NCBI GenBank assembly: GCA_003230615.1
Contig: QIFK01000063.1
Span: forward strand, 1-63,927
DNA: 63,927 nucleotides
Direction: 5' to 3'
Source: Nitrosospira sp.
Lineage (GTDB): Bacteria; Pseudomonadota; Gammaproteobacteria; Burkholderiales; Nitrosomonadaceae
The number at the start of each line of letters is the position of its first letter. Positions within the stretch are counted from its first letter, which is position 1. The position numbers were made by a program, and so were the translations under genes. Positions 18,752 through 28,457 of the stretch are shown here, piece by piece. The notes beneath the pieces were generated by a model. That model was not told the origin of the DNA, searched no databases, and saw nothing but the letters and a program-made list of their open reading frames with translations.

Positions 18752-19438
18752 TCATGACCGAGACTGGGTTGAAGCAGGTGTTTTTTTGAACTTTAACCGA
18801 TATACCAAAGTCCCTATCAAAAATGTTGGTATAATAACTAGTGCAGCAGCAAATATCCCTGCTGCAAGTATGACAATCCCACTAGTTGATGGTATGAAAA
18901 TTGTAACAATCCAGATCGCAATAAAAGCGGCAACAGCTCCACCAATGAACATAATTTTTTTACCACGGTTATAAAACCGCCAGAGAGCGCCAGAAACGCG
19001 CATCTCATCCCGATACTCCTCTAAAATCATGGCCAAACTATTATCATCCAACATGGCCTGGTAACCAGTAGTCACGACAGGTGTGTCACTATTGTCTTCT
19101 GTCTGGGACATATTGCCTAGAAATTCGATTCGTTTCTTGGCATTTTTATCACTCATGCCATTTTTCACGAGCATCGTGTGTAGTGATGCAAAAGCATGTT
19201 CACGAGGATTTGTTGACAAGTTAAGGTTCTCACCATGACGCCACATGACTCCAACCAAATAGAGATGAATCGTCATTTCCCGAAATGGGGGTGCAAAATC
19301 ATACTCCTTGTCCTTGATTAGTAGCAGCTGCGAAGCCAGTATTTCTTCGCCATGCTGAACACAAATATCATGTGTCGAAGTATCACGGTTAGTTTTTATG
19401 TCATCCAATGTCGTAATTGTGAGCCGCACTTGGCTCAA
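18752..19438 (-). CDS. Hypothetical protein with two C-terminal transmembrane helices
   Basis: I do not recognise the family. The soluble N-terminal part of about 160 residues contains HDICVQHGEEILASQ, HLYLVGVMWRHGEN and an EYRDEMRVSG segment. Two hydrophobic segments follow, at about 165-182 and 188-213, with a short positively charged tail. The start is uncertain: TTG at 19438 or GTG at 19429, neither with a clear Shine-Dalgarno sequence. A TATAAT box on the same strand at 19465-19460 could be its -10, leaving a very short leader. It is divergent from the next gene across about 330 bp with no other recognised content. Confidence 0.6.
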   Translation of the reverse strand: MSQVRLTITTLDDIKTNRDTSTHDICVQHGEEILASQLLLIKDKEYDFAPPFREMTIHLYLVGVMWRHGENLNLSTNPREHAFASLHTMLVKNGMSDKNAKKRIEFLGNMSQTEDNSDTPVVTTGYQAMLDDNSLAMILEEYRDEMRVSGALWRFYNRGKKIMFIGGAVAAFIAIWIVTIFIPSTSGIVILAAGIFAAALVIIPTFLIGTLVYRLKFKKTPASTQSRS

Positions 19439-19769
19439 TTTTGAGTTTATCGATACGTGTATTATATACTGACATACAAGTTCTTAAAGCGGCACTAACT
19501 TAGAATGAATGTTTTCACCTCGTGGTCTTCATACTACAAGATTTACGAATCTTTTAAGTGTATTTGTGTTGCGTACTCGTTTTCATATTATGGTTTTTTG
19601 TTGGTTACCTATATTTTATATAATTCGTATCTAAACGTTGTTCCCATTATTGATTCTTTTGATATACAATTACCCGATAAAATTACTCAAGAAAATTGCT
19701 GGATAAGCAATTAACTAGCAAATCAGTATCTTATGGAGAGACCATGTATAAAGCGTGTGGGGGTGGGTT

Positions 19770-20363
19770 GTGCGTTTAGAGTGGATCGCACTGGTGGCGC
19801 TAGTAGCACTACCAGTCAATGCACAACTAATGATTGGCCATATGGGCCACGGTGGAGACTGTTCTATAAAAACAGGGTCTTTTCCTGTTTCATTCAACGC
19901 CTATGAAAAACCAAAGGGCCAGCTTCCCCCCACACACGCCTATTGTGATCATGTACCAAATGTAGGCGAACATATCCTAACAGTGGACCTTCAGGGCACC
20001 AAGTCTCGTGAAACACCGATTGGCGCGCGCTTAGTCTTAGTATCAGAAGGCCAAAGTGATGGTGGAAAAATGATCATGTCTAAACCCGCCAAACTGTATC
20101 CATCTGGAAGCATTACACTTGCCGTAAACTTGAAAGAATTGGGGCAATATAACCTTCTACTGGAAACTGAGAAAGCTGGCATAATGAGTGTGGCGGTCAC
20201 GATCCCAATACATGTAGGAGAAGGTGGCGGCCATGGTGGGCATTCCGGCGGCATTGGTATGATAGAAATTGCGTTGTTGCTGGGTGCGGGAGGAGGTATT
20301 GCTGCTTTTTTCTGGTTGCGTCGCAAACCAAGTAAGACCGTAGAGGAGTCTCAGAAGCAATAA
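19770..20363 (+). CDS. Hypothetical exported protein, His/Met-rich N-terminus, C-terminal membrane anchor
   Basis: The family is not recognised. A short signal-like segment ending ALVALPVNA leads into MIGHMGHGGDC, then a beta-rich domain of about 130 residues (ILTVDLQG, ARLVLVSEGQ, GSITLAVNLKELGQYNLLL). A Gly/His stretch (GGGHGGHSGG) precedes one C-terminal helix (about 170-188) with a cytoplasmic basic tail. Met/His clusters would suit copper or another metal (inference). The start is unclear: GTG 19755 and GTG 19770 are in frame, while the best ribosome site (GGAGAG at 19735) precedes an ATG at 19744 in another frame. One base missing in the G-run at 19759-19763 would join them. Confidence 0.6.
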   Translation: MRLEWIALVALVALPVNAQLMIGHMGHGGDCSIKTGSFPVSFNAYEKPKGQLPPTHAYCDHVPNVGEHILTVDLQGTKSRETPIGARLVLVSEGQSDGGKMIMSKPAKLYPSGSITLAVNLKELGQYNLLLETEKAGIMSVAVTIPIHVGEGGGHGGHSGGIGMIEIALLLGAGGGIAAFFWLRRKPSKTVEESQKQ

Positions 20364-20435
20364 TAATGCAGAACGTCTACAAACACACCTACTTTAAATT
20401 TATCCTAATCTACAGTCCTTGTAATTTTTATAGGA

Positions 20436-20456
20436 TGCTATTGAGTTTCAATAGCA
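20436..20456. terminator. Perfect 9-bp hairpin between convergent genes
   Basis: TGCTATTGA (20436-20444) and TCAATAGCA (20448-20456) are perfectly complementary with a GTT loop. No T-run follows directly on either strand, so intrinsic termination is not certain. Its position between the ends of two convergent genes fits a bidirectional stop. Confidence 0.4.
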
Positions 20457-20552
20457 GAATCATTAGTGGTTTCCTATTGAGAGCCAGTTTTATTTTATCT
20501 TATCTGCTTTTATTCCGAAGCCATTGAACGAAACAATCGCTTCCAGCTAGGG

Positions 20553-21062
20553 TTAGTCCGCTGTAGTATCTGGTGTGATGGATAATTTCGGCAAAATAGA
20601 GCTCTTGGGATAACCCGCCAAATCAAGCGCACTGTTCCAACTACCCTTCTCAAATCCTTTTAGTATATCGTTTCCAACAACTAGAACAGGTACTATCAGT
20701 TCTCCACCAACGATCTTTTTTAGAGACTCCGCATCGGCAGGAGTATTCTCAGGACTTTTCTTAGAAAATGGAATACCTCGGTTTGTTAGAAGTTCTATTG
20801 CATTGATGCATGGCTCGCCACACTTGCTATTATATAAAGTAACCGGAAAATTCTTCATGGCCTGTTGCAAGCTATAGGGCATTTGCGCTTTTCCTGCTCG
20901 ACTTCCCAATTCCTTTTTCTGTGCGCTTTTCGCTGTAGTTGGTGGCCGGGTGTCAGTGTAATGCACCTTACCATCGGCATCCACCCAGCGATACATCTCT
21001 GCTGCACTGGCAATTTCTGCCAGAAGAAAGGGCAGGAGAATTAGTACATATGCTATTTTCAT
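20553..21062 (-). CDS. DUF4124-glutaredoxin-like exported protein
   Basis: The 169-residue protein has a signal peptide ending EIASA, a DUF4124 domain (EMYRWVDADGKVHYTDTRPP, about 22-41), a linker, and a glutaredoxin-like domain (about 70-150). In that domain the active-site region reads SKCGEPCINAIELL, a CxxxC pair rather than the usual CxxC, and IVPVLVVGNDILKGF holds the cis-proline. A periplasmic thiol-related role is likely but not established. Confidence 0.85.
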   Translation of the reverse strand: MKIAYVLILLPFLLAEIASAAEMYRWVDADGKVHYTDTRPPTTAKSAQKKELGSRAGKAQMPYSLQQAMKNFPVTLYNSKCGEPCINAIELLTNRGIPFSKKSPENTPADAESLKKIVGGELIVPVLVVGNDILKGFEKGSWNSALDLAGYPKSSILPKLSITPDTTAD

Positions 21063-21113
21063 TAAATTCTTTCCTTTCTACTTAACAAGCAGAGTCATTT
21101 TACCCTAGTACAT

Positions 21114-23210
21114 TTACTTAACCGCCATGCCACTATGACGTAATAACGCATCTATTTTTGGCTCGCGTCCACGTAATGCTATAAACGATTCTAACGCTGC
21201 TCGGCTCCCACCCACAGCAAGAATTTCGTCACGAAAACGTGCGCTGATCTTCTCATTCATCACCCCATCTGCACTCTCCTCAAACATGCTATAAGCATCA
21301 GCAGACAGTACTTCTGCCCATTTGTAGCTGTAATAACCCGCTGCGTATCCCCCCGCAAAAATGTGCGAAAAACTATTGGGGAAGCGATTGAATCCTGGCG
21401 GGATAACAACCGCTACCTGTTCACGAATCTTGTCTAGTAATTGCAATGCCGTCTTCCCATCATCTAAATTAAAATCGAAATGTAGGTGCATGTCAAATAA
21501 TGAATACTCTATCTGGCGCAGGGTCTGAAGGCCGTTCTGAAAATTTTTCGCAGCAAGCATTTTGTCGAACAATTTGCGGGGAAGTGGCACACCGCTATCA
21601 ATATGCTGTGTCATATAAGCCAACACCTCCCATTCCCAGCAAAAATTCTCCATATACTGACTGGGCAACTCCACTGCATCCCATTCCACTCCGTTGATAC
21701 CAGAAACACCTAATTCTTCTACCTGAGTAAGCAGGTGATGCAGACCATGACCGAATTCGTGGAATAGTATTATGACCTCATCATGGGTAAAAAATACGGG
21801 TCGCATTTTACCATCGAGATTGACTGGCTTTGCAAAATTGCAATTAAGATACGCTACTGGCGTTTGTATTTCATGCTCTTCGATCTCAATTCGCCTGCGG
21901 TTAATAGCATCGTCCATCCACGCACCACCTTGCTTACCAGGACGTGCGTACAGATCAATATAAAATTGTCCTATCAATTTTCCATCGGTATCGTTGATAT
22001 TGAAGAATTTTACATCAGGGTGCCAAAGTTGAACATTCGACGTTTCTTCCACTGAAGTGATAGTAATGCTGTAAAGATTTTCAACCAACTTGAACATACC
22101 TGACAGTACTTTTGTTTCAGGGAAATATTGTTTTACCTCCTCATCGGAGAATGCATAACGCTCAATCCGTAGCTTTTCACTAACGTAAGCCAAATCCCAC
22201 GATTCAAGTTTATTCAGTCCCAGCTGATCAAAGGCAAACTGAACCAATTCTTCCAGATCATGCTTGGCAAAGGGTTTTGCTTTAGCAGCTAGTTCAACAA
22301 GAAAATCAAGAATTTGATTTGGCGTAGAGGCCATTTTTGATACTAACGATACTTCGGCGTAGCAATCAAACCCAAGTATCTTTGCTTCCTCCTTACGCAA
22401 TTCAAGTATCTTGCAGATAAGCGGGGTATTGTCCCAGTCAGCCCTTTTACTAGAACAATGGTCAGATACTCCGACTTCACTAGCACGTGTTGAATAAGCG
22501 CGATACATTTTTCTGCGTAACTCCCTGCTATTAGCATACTGCATGATTGGCTGATAAGAGGGTGCGTGCAGCGTAAATTTCCAGCCAGAAACGCCATCTT
22601 TTTTGGCTGCTTCTCTTGCTGTTTGAAGAACGTCCTTCGGGATACCTGATACATCTTCTACGTTCTTTGTATGTAACACAAAATTATTAGTCGCATCTAG
22701 CAAGTTGTCGCTGAACCTTGAAGAAAGTGTAGATAATTCTTCTTGAATATGAAGAAAGCTTTTCTTTTGCTCTGGCTTCAAATCCACACCACCCAGACGA
22801 AAATCTCGCAACTCATTTTCGACTACCATTTTTTGAGCACAACTCAAGCGCTTAAAATTACTGTCATTATTAAGTTTCTTGAATTTCTCAAACAATGCCT
22901 TATTTTGCGATATCTCAGCGTAATATTTGGTAATTTTCGGTAAATTGGAGGTATACACCTCACGCAATTCTGGACTGTTCATTACTGCGTTTAAATGTGA
23001 CACCTGACCCCAGGCACGAAATAGGCGCTCATGAGCATCCGTCATGGGCTGCACAAAATTCTGCCAAGTCGGTGCAGCGGTTTCACAAAGTATCTTTTCA
23101 ACAATGGAATGACCTTGGGCCAGTAACTCTTCCACAGCTGGTGCGATATGTTCAGTTCGAATATCTGAAAAGCGCGGCAGCCCAGAAAAATCTAGCAAAG
23201 GGTTAGTCAT
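21114..23210 (-). CDS. prlC: Oligopeptidase A (M3 metallopeptidase)
   Basis: Oligopeptidase A is a cytoplasmic zinc peptidase that degrades short peptides such as cleaved signal peptides. The HEFGH zinc motif lies near residue 483 and is followed by the downstream glutamate region GVEWDAVELPSQYMENF. From the ATG at 23210 the protein has 698 residues and begins NPLLDFSGLPRF, as usual for the family. An upstream TTG-type extension of 18 residues is not family-like. Confidence 0.95.
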   Translation of the reverse strand: MTNPLLDFSGLPRFSDIRTEHIAPAVEELLAQGHSIVEKILCETAAPTWQNFVQPMTDAHERLFRAWGQVSHLNAVMNSPELREVYTSNLPKITKYYAEISQNKALFEKFKKLNNDSNFKRLSCAQKMVVENELRDFRLGGVDLKPEQKKSFLHIQEELSTLSSRFSDNLLDATNNFVLHTKNVEDVSGIPKDVLQTAREAAKKDGVSGWKFTLHAPSYQPIMQYANSRELRRKMYRAYSTRASEVGVSDHCSSKRADWDNTPLICKILELRKEEAKILGFDCYAEVSLVSKMASTPNQILDFLVELAAKAKPFAKHDLEELVQFAFDQLGLNKLESWDLAYVSEKLRIERYAFSDEEVKQYFPETKVLSGMFKLVENLYSITITSVEETSNVQLWHPDVKFFNINDTDGKLIGQFYIDLYARPGKQGGAWMDDAINRRRIEIEEHEIQTPVAYLNCNFAKPVNLDGKMRPVFFTHDEVIILFHEFGHGLHHLLTQVEELGVSGINGVEWDAVELPSQYMENFCWEWEVLAYMTQHIDSGVPLPRKLFDKMLAAKNFQNGLQTLRQIEYSLFDMHLHFDFNLDDGKTALQLLDKIREQVAVVIPPGFNRFPNSFSHIFAGGYAAGYYSYKWAEVLSADAYSMFEESADGVMNEKISARFRDEILAVGGSRAALESFIALRGREPKIDALLRHSGMAVK

Positions 23211-23238
23211 CTTGAAAATATATACCTCGAAATAAAAC

Positions 23239-24513
23239 TCAATCTTCGTACACGACGACACCATCTGCTAAAGTGTACTTTACCCTTCCCTGTAATTCCA
23301 TGCCAAGGAATGGTGTGTTCTTACCTTGGCTTTTCAGCGACATTGCTTCGACTTTCCAATATTGGCCCGGATCGAAAATACACAAGTCAGCGGCTGCGCC
23401 TAGCGATAAATGACCGGCTTCCACTCCAAGTAATTTAGCAGGTTCCGACGTGATTTTAGCCAGTGCCACAACCAAAGGAATTTTCATTTCTGTTGCCCAT
23501 TTCAATATAAGCGACAACAGTAATTCCAAGCCAGTAGAACCAGCCTCAGATTCACCGAAAGGTAGCAGCTTCGCATCTTCATCAACTGGCGCATGGTCGG
23601 AACATATCGCATCTATTGTCCCATCGATCAAACCGGCACGTAACGCGTCGCGATCACTTAAACTCCTCAGTGGCGGAACAAGATGACAGTTAGAATCGAA
23701 GAAACTAATGTCCATTTCAGAAAGATGGATGTAGTTGGCTGCCACATCACAAGTGATAGGTAACCCCTGCTGTCTTGCAGCGCGTACCATTGCCACCCCT
23801 TCTGCGCTGGAAACTCTGCATAAATGAACCTTAGCGCCAGTTTCCCTTGCTATTAAGACAATACTCGATATTGCAATGGTCTCTGCGCACACCGGGATTG
23901 CTGGCAAACCTAACCGAGTCGCGACCTCACCATCGTGTGCTACTCCGCTGTTAGCAATGCCTGCATCCTCAGGACTCAACCAAACACTAAAACCAAAGGT
24001 AGAAGCATATTGCATTGCCCGTAGCATCACTCGTGTATCTAAAAGTTGTTTATCGGATTGACCAAAAGCGATGCAGCCAGCGTCATGCAATTCAGCCATC
24101 TCTGTTAAACGGTCGCCTTTCAATCCCTGAGTTAGAGCACCAATGGGATATACATGAGCCTGATTCAGATTCTTCGCACGATGCTTTAACATCTCCACTA
24201 ACCCCGGTTCATCTAACGGCGGATCGGTATCGGGAGGACATGCAAGACTAGTGACCCCGCCCGCTACTGCTGCTCTCATTTCAGATTCAAGCGTAGCTTT
24301 GTATTCAAGGCCTGGCTCTCGCAACCGCACTGATAAGTCCACCAGCCCGGGACATACTACTAGCCCTTTTGCATCTATTACTTGGTTGGCCTGAAAACCA
24401 TCAGGCCCAGCGCCTATAGCAATGATCTTTCCAGCGACGATAAATACATCGTTGACAGTATCCATACCCATTATTGGATCTATCACCCGACCATTTTTAA
24501 TAAGGATTCTCAT
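23239..24513 (-). CDS. pyrX: Dihydroorotase-like protein lacking metal ligands (PyrX/PyrC')
   Basis: The 424-residue protein has the fold and length of type I dihydroorotase. The metal-binding HxH of the usual PGLVDxHxHLR motif is replaced: residues 55-68 read PGLVDLSVRLREPG, with Ser61 and Arg63 at the histidine positions. A second ligand site reads VHLCRVSSAEG with Arg for His. Only the late SDHAP motif remains. In pseudomonads and relatives such non-catalytic PyrC' subunits assemble with PyrB, and the gene is directly downstream of pyrB here. A true dihydroorotase should be encoded elsewhere. Confidence 0.9.
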   Translation of the reverse strand: MRILIKNGRVIDPIMGMDTVNDVFIVAGKIIAIGAGPDGFQANQVIDAKGLVVCPGLVDLSVRLREPGLEYKATLESEMRAAVAGGVTSLACPPDTDPPLDEPGLVEMLKHRAKNLNQAHVYPIGALTQGLKGDRLTEMAELHDAGCIAFGQSDKQLLDTRVMLRAMQYASTFGFSVWLSPEDAGIANSGVAHDGEVATRLGLPAIPVCAETIAISSIVLIARETGAKVHLCRVSSAEGVAMVRAARQQGLPITCDVAANYIHLSEMDISFFDSNCHLVPPLRSLSDRDALRAGLIDGTIDAICSDHAPVDEDAKLLPFGESEAGSTGLELLLSLILKWATEMKIPLVVALAKITSEPAKLLGVEAGHLSLGAAADLCIFDPGQYWKVEAMSLKSQGKNTPFLGMELQGRVKYTLADGVVVYED

Positions 24514-24592
24514 AAAATTCTATTTTAGGTTTTAGAAATGAACATAAAAAAACCTTACTTGATACCCCAAAATTTTGCATTCATTAGTAATT

Positions 24593-25543
24593 TCAGTTTC
24601 CTGCCAAAATTGTCATTACTGCCATCCGAACTGCAATACCAAAAGTTACCTGCGGCAAAATTACCGACTGTTTTCCGTCGGCTACGGCTGAGTCGATCTC
24701 GATTCCGCGATTCATTGGACCAGGATGCATGACGATAGCGTCATGTTTGGCCCGGGCTAGCTTTTCCTGTGTAAGTCCGTAATGCTTAAAATATTCCTCA
24801 GCACTAGGAAGACGCGCACCTAACATACGCTCATTCTGCAAACGTAACATTAACAGCACATCTACATCTTTTAGTCCTTGAGCCATATCGTGATACACGT
24901 GCACACCAAGACGCTCGACTTTGGTCGGCAATAGAGTTTTGGGTGAAATTACCCGCACTTCTGGAACCCCTAGAGTAGTTAGCGCGTGAATTTGTGAGCG
25001 TGCTACCCGTGAGTGCAAAATGTCGCCAACAATGGCGACGCGTAGATTACGAAAATCACATTTGTAACGACGAATGGTGAACATATCCAACAACGCTTGG
25101 GTAGGGTGCGCATGACGCCCGTCACCAGCATTTATGACATGAATTTCGGGTCGTACATGGCGCGCTATCAAATGAGCTGCGCCGCTCTGCGAGTGTCGTA
25201 CAATAAACATATCAGCATGCATTGCAGAAAGATTGTTCACTGTGTCCAGTAGCGTCTCTCCCTTAGATTGTGAGGAAGCCGCAATATTGAGGTTTACCAC
25301 ATCTGCTGATAGCCGCTTGGCGGCGATTTCAAAAGTAGTACGAGTTCGGGTGCTAGGTTCGAAGAACAGATTGAATATGGACTTGCCTCGCAGCAGCGGA
25401 ACTTTTTTAATATCACGCTCGGGGACGCCGACAAATGATTCAGCAGTGTCCAGTATGTTTAACAAAATGGAGGCAGGAAGCCCTTCAGTAGTAAGGAGAT
25501 GTTGTAGTTCACCATTTTTATTTAACTGCAGGTTATTGTTCAT
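24593..25543 (-). CDS. pyrB: Aspartate carbamoyltransferase catalytic subunit
   Basis: PyrB condenses carbamoyl phosphate and aspartate. The 316-residue protein has the carbamoyl-phosphate motif [13 protein letters not shown], the [12 protein letters not shown] segment and the late HPGPMNRG. Its start overlaps the pyrR stop (ATGA-type), and pyrX follows after 79 bp. No pyrI regulatory subunit is present, which fits the PyrB-PyrC' type of complex. Confidence 0.96.
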   Translation of the reverse strand: MNNNLQLNKNGELQHLLTTEGLPASILLNILDTAESFVGVPERDIKKVPLLRGKSIFNLFFEPSTRTRTTFEIAAKRLSADVVNLNIAASSQSKGETLLDTVNNLSAMHADMFIVRHSQSGAAHLIARHVRPEIHVINAGDGRHAHPTQALLDMFTIRRYKCDFRNLRVAIVGDILHSRVARSQIHALTTLGVPEVRVISPKTLLPTKVERLGVHVYHDMAQGLKDVDVLLMLRLQNERMLGARLPSAEEYFKHYGLTQEKLARAKHDAIVMHPGPMNRGIEIDSAVADGKQSVILPQVTFGIAVRMAVMTILAGN

Positions 25544-26061
25544 TATCCCGGAGATATTTTGTCATATAAACTCAGACTTAATTTTCCGCTGTTACTCTGC
25601 TCTAGAGCTAGCATTTTATCTTCTAACAAAACGATTGTTGCTCCGACATAATTGGCAGCGATCGGCAATTCCCTGCCACCCCGGTCTACTAGAGCCGCAA
25701 GACGGACACTAGCGGGTCGTCCATAGTCAAATAATTCGTTGATAGCAGCACGAATGGTGCGCCCAGTATAGAGTACATCATCTATCAGTATGATATGACG
25801 ACCTTCCACTTCAAACGGAATACTAGAAGGCTTGACCTGATGATGTAGACCAATTTGACCAAAATCATCTCGGTAAAATGAAACATCTAGAGAACCAAGA
25901 GGAAGCGTAAGCTCCAAAGTCTGGCACAGCCGCTTTGCTAACCACACTCCGCCGGTGTAAATACCAACTAACACAGTATTTTTGGTAACATCTGGCCGCA
26001 TTTTCTCAGCCAGGTCAGCAAGTAACTGCTCTGCATCAGGTAGGTGCATTTTGTCTATCAA
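25543..26061 (-). CDS. pyrR: PyrR-type uracil phosphoribosyltransferase / pyr regulator
   Basis: PyrR homologues make UMP from uracil and PRPP; in Gram-positives they also bind pyr mRNA. The 172-residue protein has the PRPP loop [18 protein letters not shown] and the substrate segment [17 protein letters not shown]-binding regulation is not evident here: I see no anti-terminator hairpin before pyrB. It overlaps ruvX at its 5' end by 26 bp and pyrB at its 3' end. Confidence 0.93.
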   Translation of the reverse strand: MIDKMHLPDAEQLLADLAEKMRPDVTKNTVLVGIYTGGVWLAKRLCQTLELTLPLGSLDVSFYRDDFGQIGLHHQVKPSSIPFEVEGRHIILIDDVLYTGRTIRAAINELFDYGRPASVRLAALVDRGGRELPIAANYVGATIVLLEDKMLALEQSNSGKLSLSLYDKISPG

Positions 26062-26503
26062 AATAAGATTGTAGTATCTGTTGAGCCGCCACTTGATCTA
26101 ATACTAGTTTTTGTTTTTTTCTCTTAATGCCCGCTTCCTGTAACGTCACTCTGGCAACAATGGAAGTATAGCGCTCATCCACAAGCCTAGTATTAATGCC
26201 GAAACGACCTTCCAGGCGACGCGCAAATTGTCTACATAAACGAGTTAGCTCGTGATCTGTACCATCAACATGAGTGGGTAAACCCACCACCAATTGCACT
26301 GGCTTCCATTCTTCAATTAGTTTGGCAATGTTGTCAAACCGCCGTTTTGTAATTTCTTCGCTCACTGTAATAAGTGGATGCGCCAAGCCCAGTACTATAT
26401 CGCCCACCGCAACACCGATACGCTTCTCACCAAAATCAAAGGCCAGAACAGTTCCAACAAGGGGACGCTCTGCATCAAGTGCCAAATGTTGCTGATTTTG
26501 CAT
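26036..26503 (-). CDS. ruvX: Holliday junction resolvase-like protein RuvX (YqgF)
   Basis: The YqgF family is an RNase H-fold nuclease linked to 16S rRNA 5' processing and proposed Holliday junction resolution. The 155-residue protein has the first acidic motif AFDFGEKRIGVAVGD, the VVGLPTHVDGT segment and the late VDERYTSIVA. It lies between algH and pyrR on the same strand, as in many beta- and gammaproteobacteria. Confidence 0.95.
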   Translation of the reverse strand: MQNQQHLALDAERPLVGTVLAFDFGEKRIGVAVGDIVLGLAHPLITVSEEITKRRFDNIAKLIEEWKPVQLVVGLPTHVDGTDHELTRLCRQFARRLEGRFGINTRLVDERYTSIVARVTLQEAGIKRKKQKLVLDQVAAQQILQSYFDRQNAPT

Positions 26504-26543
26504 GAATACTATTATGGTTAATCATTAATTAAATATGCCGCGC

Positions 26544-27155
26544 TTAAGCATGTCCTACTTCACCTGACAAACTGGAAAAATCTATGCCTAGCAATTGCAT
26601 CGCGGCAGGCAACCGTTCATCTGGCATCAACTCAAACATAATTCTAGGTGAAGCCCTCACAGTGAGCCAGTCGTTCTGAGCCAGTTCATGTTCAATCTGA
26701 CCTGGCGCCCACCCTGAGTACCCGAGTGTAACCAATACTTGTTTTGGACCTTCTCCATTTGCAATCGCTTGTAAAATATCAAGCGAGGTAGTAAGCCCTA
26801 ATTCATGGCTCGTGGATAAGGTGGATTGCCAGTCACCAGTTGGGTGGTGCAGCACAAAACCCCGATCTAGCTGTACCGGGCCTCCAAACAATACCGGCAA
26901 ACCTTTAAGAAGCGAATTTATACAAGGAATTTCAAGCTGATCGAACAGATTCTCTAAAGTCAAATCAAAAGTCCGGTTAATCACTATACCCAGCGCGCCC
27001 TGTTCATTATGCTCACAGATATAAGTAAGCGTCTTGGAAAAACAAGTTTCTGCCATGGCCGGCATGGCGATCAGAAAATGATGCGTTAGGTTAATGCTTT
27101 GCATGGAAGGACTATTGCCATATTCTCTATTGTAAACCGGTTGTCGCTTCCCCAC
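26544..27155 (-). CDS. algH: YqgE/AlgH family protein
   Basis: This is the UPF0301 family of unknown molecular function (AlgH affects alginate regulation in Pseudomonas). Landmarks are [43 protein letters not shown] and [20 protein letters not shown]. Two starts compete: GTG at 27155, with AGGAG 4 bp before it, gives about 204 residues, and ATG at 27104 gives 187 residues and begins where family similarity starts but has no ribosome site. I give the GTG because of its ribosome site. Confidence 0.93.
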   Translation of the reverse strand: MGKRQPVYNREYGNSPSMQSINLTHHFLIAMPAMAETCFSKTLTYICEHNEQGALGIVINRTFDLTLENLFDQLEIPCINSLLKGLPVLFGGPVQLDRGFVLHHPTGDWQSTLSTSHELGLTTSLDILQAIANGEGPKQVLVTLGYSGWAPGQIEHELAQNDWLTVRASPRIMFELMPDERLPAAMQLLGIDFSSLSGEVGHA

Positions 27156-27536
27156 AATTCTCCTGGCAATCAAAAATGATAGACTTTGATTCAAAAACTG
27201 GCATTGAAATTAATAACAATTGATTGCCGTACAATAAAAATAACCCAATTTATCGTCGTATAATCATCAAGCCCAGACAAAATGACAATAGCCTAGAATA
27301 ACATTTGTAAGACCTATTTTTGATGCGGACAAAGACTGTGCGTATAACGAGTGTTTTGTAAAAATCAACGGAACATGAAAATATCCATCTCATATTATAT
27401 GTGATTAAATTGGCTGCTTGTAGTATTGTGCTCCTTTGAATCGGGGGCTAAGCTACAACATTCGTCGTAGTTCTATTGATCACTCCATTTCTGCTTACAA
27501 CAAATTCCATGAGGGACCGACTAAGCAAGATGCCCT
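27156..27536 (+). other. Intergenic region between divergent algH and the HprK-related kinase gene
   Basis: About 380 bp of AT-rich DNA. A TATAAT box lies on the + strand at 27259-27264, but with no good -35 and far from the kinase start. I see no repeat, attachment site or tRNA at this junction between housekeeping and accessory genes. Confidence 0.5.
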
Positions 27537-28457
27537 ATGAATATTTCTACGCTAACACTTTCAGAACTAGGACATCGACTCAAGAAAGCCGGAATGTTTC
27601 TACAGACCGGCACTTTCATCACTCATTTGAAAACTTCGATCCCCAGCGTTGCCGAAGGAATCAGATTACTTTATGCTGATTACCCACTAGTTGAGCATTT
27701 AGATTTCGCGGACTTCCATGTTTCCCTTACATACCCTCGTAATCTAAGACGTTGGCTCAAACCACAGATTCAATTTCTGTTTGATGGTAAGCCCCCATTT
27801 AAACCACTGCCAGCTGACCAAGCCTTTCCTATGCTTGAGTGGGGGCTTAATTGGTGTGTGTCTAGCCATGCCAATCACTATTTGATCATCCATGCAGCAG
27901 TAATTGAAAAAGGTGGTTATGCTGCCGTTTTACCCGCTCCGCCCGGATCAGGCAAGAGTACCCTCTGTGCGGCCTTGGTAAACCGCGGCTGGCGATTACT
28001 CTCTGATGAACTTGCTTTAATACATATCGGCGATGGAAGAATCGTTCCGCTCCCTCGACCTATCAGTTTAAAAAATCAATCTATTGATATCATTCAAAGC
28101 TATGAACCTGATGCTGTTATCAGTCGAAAAATTAGCGATACGATGAAGGGTACAGTTGCCCACATGAAACCACCGGCAAACAGTATCATCCGTGCAAATG
28201 AAACCGCCCATGCTGGTTGGGTGATTTTCCCAAAATATCAGTCTAGTGTGCCTGCCCAACTGAAAAAATTATCAAGATCTCGTGCATTTATTCGGATTGC
28301 TGATAACGCCTTTAATTACAGCCTTCTTGGAATAAAGGGATTTGAAACCTTGACTGGGTTAGTTGACGCTTCGCAGTGTTATGATTTTACTTACAGCTCC
28401 CTGGAGAATGCTATTGAAACATTTTCAGCGCTAGAGCCACCGGCCTCCTCAAAGTGA
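27537..28457 (+). CDS. HprK-related kinase A (HPr-rel-A system)
   Basis: The 306-residue protein belongs to the HprK-related kinase A group: P-loop proteins related to the catalytic half of HPr kinase/phosphorylase, found mainly in exopolysaccharide/PEP-CTERM-type proteobacteria, with unknown substrate. The P-loop PAPPGSGKS lies at 133-141, the acidic SDELALI at 156-162 and the LPRPISLKN loop at 172-180. The N-terminal 110 residues are specific to the group. The next gene overlaps by 4 bp, so they are co-translated. The PqqD-like partner is at 473-784. Kinase activity on a serine is inferred from HPr kinase, not shown. Confidence 0.88.
   Translation: MNISTLTLSELGHRLKKAGMFLQTGTFITHLKTSIPSVAEGIRLLYADYPLVEHLDFADFHVSLTYPRNLRRWLKPQIQFLFDGKPPFKPLPADQAFPMLEWGLNWCVSSHANHYLIIHAAVIEKGGYAAVLPAPPGSGKSTLCAALVNRGWRLLSDELALIHIGDGRIVPLPRPISLKNQSIDIIQSYEPDAVISRKISDTMKGTVAHMKPPANSIIRANETAHAGWVIFPKYQSSVPAQLKKLSRSRAFIRIADNAFNYSLLGIKGFETLTGLVDASQCYDFTYSSLENAIETFSALEPPASSK

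Noticed and set aside
19505-19714. 69-codon open frame upstream of the exported protein gene
   Set aside because: AT-rich and aromatic-rich composition, no ribosome site and no recognisable motif; likely chance.
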